DNA of 6,659 nt, taken from Ignavibacteriales bacterium CG12_big_fil_rev_8_21_14_0_65_30_8. Its GTDB lineage: Bacteria > Bacteroidota > Ignavibacteria > Ignavibacteriales > Ignavibacteriaceae. Within the stretch, counting starts at the first letter, position 1. The number at the start of each line of letters is the position of its first letter. The notes under the pieces are model-generated. The model worked only from the letters and a program-made list of their open reading frames with translations, was not told the DNA's origin and did not search any database. The position numbers and the translations under genes are program-made. The stretch is taken from assembly GCA_002783525.1 (NCBI GenBank), contig PFGS01000294.1, positions 1-6,659 of the forward strand, read 5' to 3'. This document shows, piece after piece, positions 6,152-6,659 of this stretch.

Positions 6152-6659
6152 ATGCAGAATAAAGAAATACCAAAAGCCTATAATCCATCTGAAGTTGAAG
6201 ACAAGTGGTACAAACAATGGCTGGACAATAAAATTTTCCACTCTGAAGTAGATAAAGATAAAAAACCATATACAATTGTTATACCTCCCCCGAATGTTAC
6301 CGGCATTTTAACAATGGGGCACATACTCAATAATACAATTCAGGATATTTTAATACGTGTAAAAAGAATGCATGGTTATAATGCCTGCTGGGTTCCGGGG
6401 ACTGACCACGCCTCAATTTCTACGGAAGCAAAAGTTGTTTCATTCTTAAAAGAAGAGGGAATTAATAAAGATGAAATCGGCAGAGAAGAATTTATTAAGC
6501 ATTGCTGGAATTGGACTGAAAAATACGGCGGCTTAATTATCAAACAGCTTAAAAAATTAGGTGTCAGCTGTGACTGGGAACGCGAAAGATTTACAATGGA
6601 TGATGATTATTACAAAAAAGTTATTGAAGCATTCGTTCAACTTTATAATGACGGAAAAA
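6152..6659 (+). CDS. valS: Valyl-tRNA synthetase, N-terminal part (3' end outside window)
   Basis: The first 169 codons of a class I aminoacyl-tRNA synthetase that charges tRNA-Val with valine. The start MQNKEIPKAYNPSEVEDKWY, then PPPNVTG (45-51), LNNTIQD (59-65), CWVPGTDHAS (79-88) and TEAKVV (91-96) are ValRS-specific. The class I HIGH signature reads T54-M55-G56-H57, where most ValRS have HMGH; the bases ACA ATG GGG CAC show it directly. The editing domain, KMSKS loop and anticodon-binding region lie beyond the window. The ATG at 6152 matches the usual ValRS N-terminus; no Shine-Dalgarno is seen. It follows the HAD phosphatase by 72 bp, which leaves room for its own promoter, though I could not pick one. 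Confidence 0.95.
   Translation, partial: MQNKEIPKAYNPSEVEDKWYKQWLDNKIFHSEVDKDKKPYTIVIPPPNVTGILTMGHILNNTIQDILIRVKRMHGYNACWVPGTDHASISTEAKVVSFLKEEGINKDEIGREEFIKHCWNWTEKYGGLIIKQLKKLGVSCDWERERFTMDDDYYKKVIEAFVQLYNDGK

Noticed and set aside
6084..6275. Minus-strand open frame overlapping the start of valS
   Set aside because: It is antisense to the conserved ValRS N-terminus, starts inside that gene, and its product has no recognisable family features.

Overview
The window is an AT-rich stretch (roughly 70% A+T by eye) carrying ordinary chromosomal housekeeping and periplasmic genes. No mobile element, CRISPR array, rRNA or tRNA gene was seen. The gene content suggests the Bacteroidota/Ignavibacteriota/Chlorobiota group: a PafA-type alkaline phosphatase with its full active-site set, a DUF1015-serC pair, a WCGDS thioredoxin-fold protein, and a valyl-tRNA synthetase whose N-terminus resembles Bacteroidota homologues. 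Several genes keep recognisable Shine-Dalgarno-like sequences, which are uncommon in Bacteroidia, and a DUF2203 protein is present. Together these make an Ignavibacteria-like relative my best guess; this is inference, with no marker gene to settle it.

Layout, left to right. On the minus strand, a thioredoxin-fold protein (540 down to the left edge, C-terminus cut off) diverges from a small DUF2203 protein on the plus strand (702-1094) across a 161-bp AT-rich spacer. DUF2203 converges with a minus-strand operon in which a DUF1015 protein (3551-2304) is followed 28 bp later by serC (2275-1193). A 13-bp perfect inverted repeat (1125-1183) lies between the converging genes and probably terminates serC. 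DUF1015 diverges from a plus-strand run: a secreted PafA-like alkaline phosphatase (3716-5350), a HAD-family acid phosphatase that is probably a lipoprotein (5423-6079), and valS (6152 to the right edge, first 169 codons only). No stretch longer than 170 bp lacks a gene.

How the genes fit together. DUF1015-serC looks like a serine-biosynthesis unit from which the usual partner serA is missing locally. The two neighbouring exported phosphatases, of unrelated folds, look like a phosphate-scavenging pair. valS is probably an independent housekeeping gene; its class I HIGH motif reads TMGH. I found no convincing new multi-gene system. The best leads are the HIGH-motif variant, the unsolved role of DUF1015 beside serC, and the long-loop inverted repeat.
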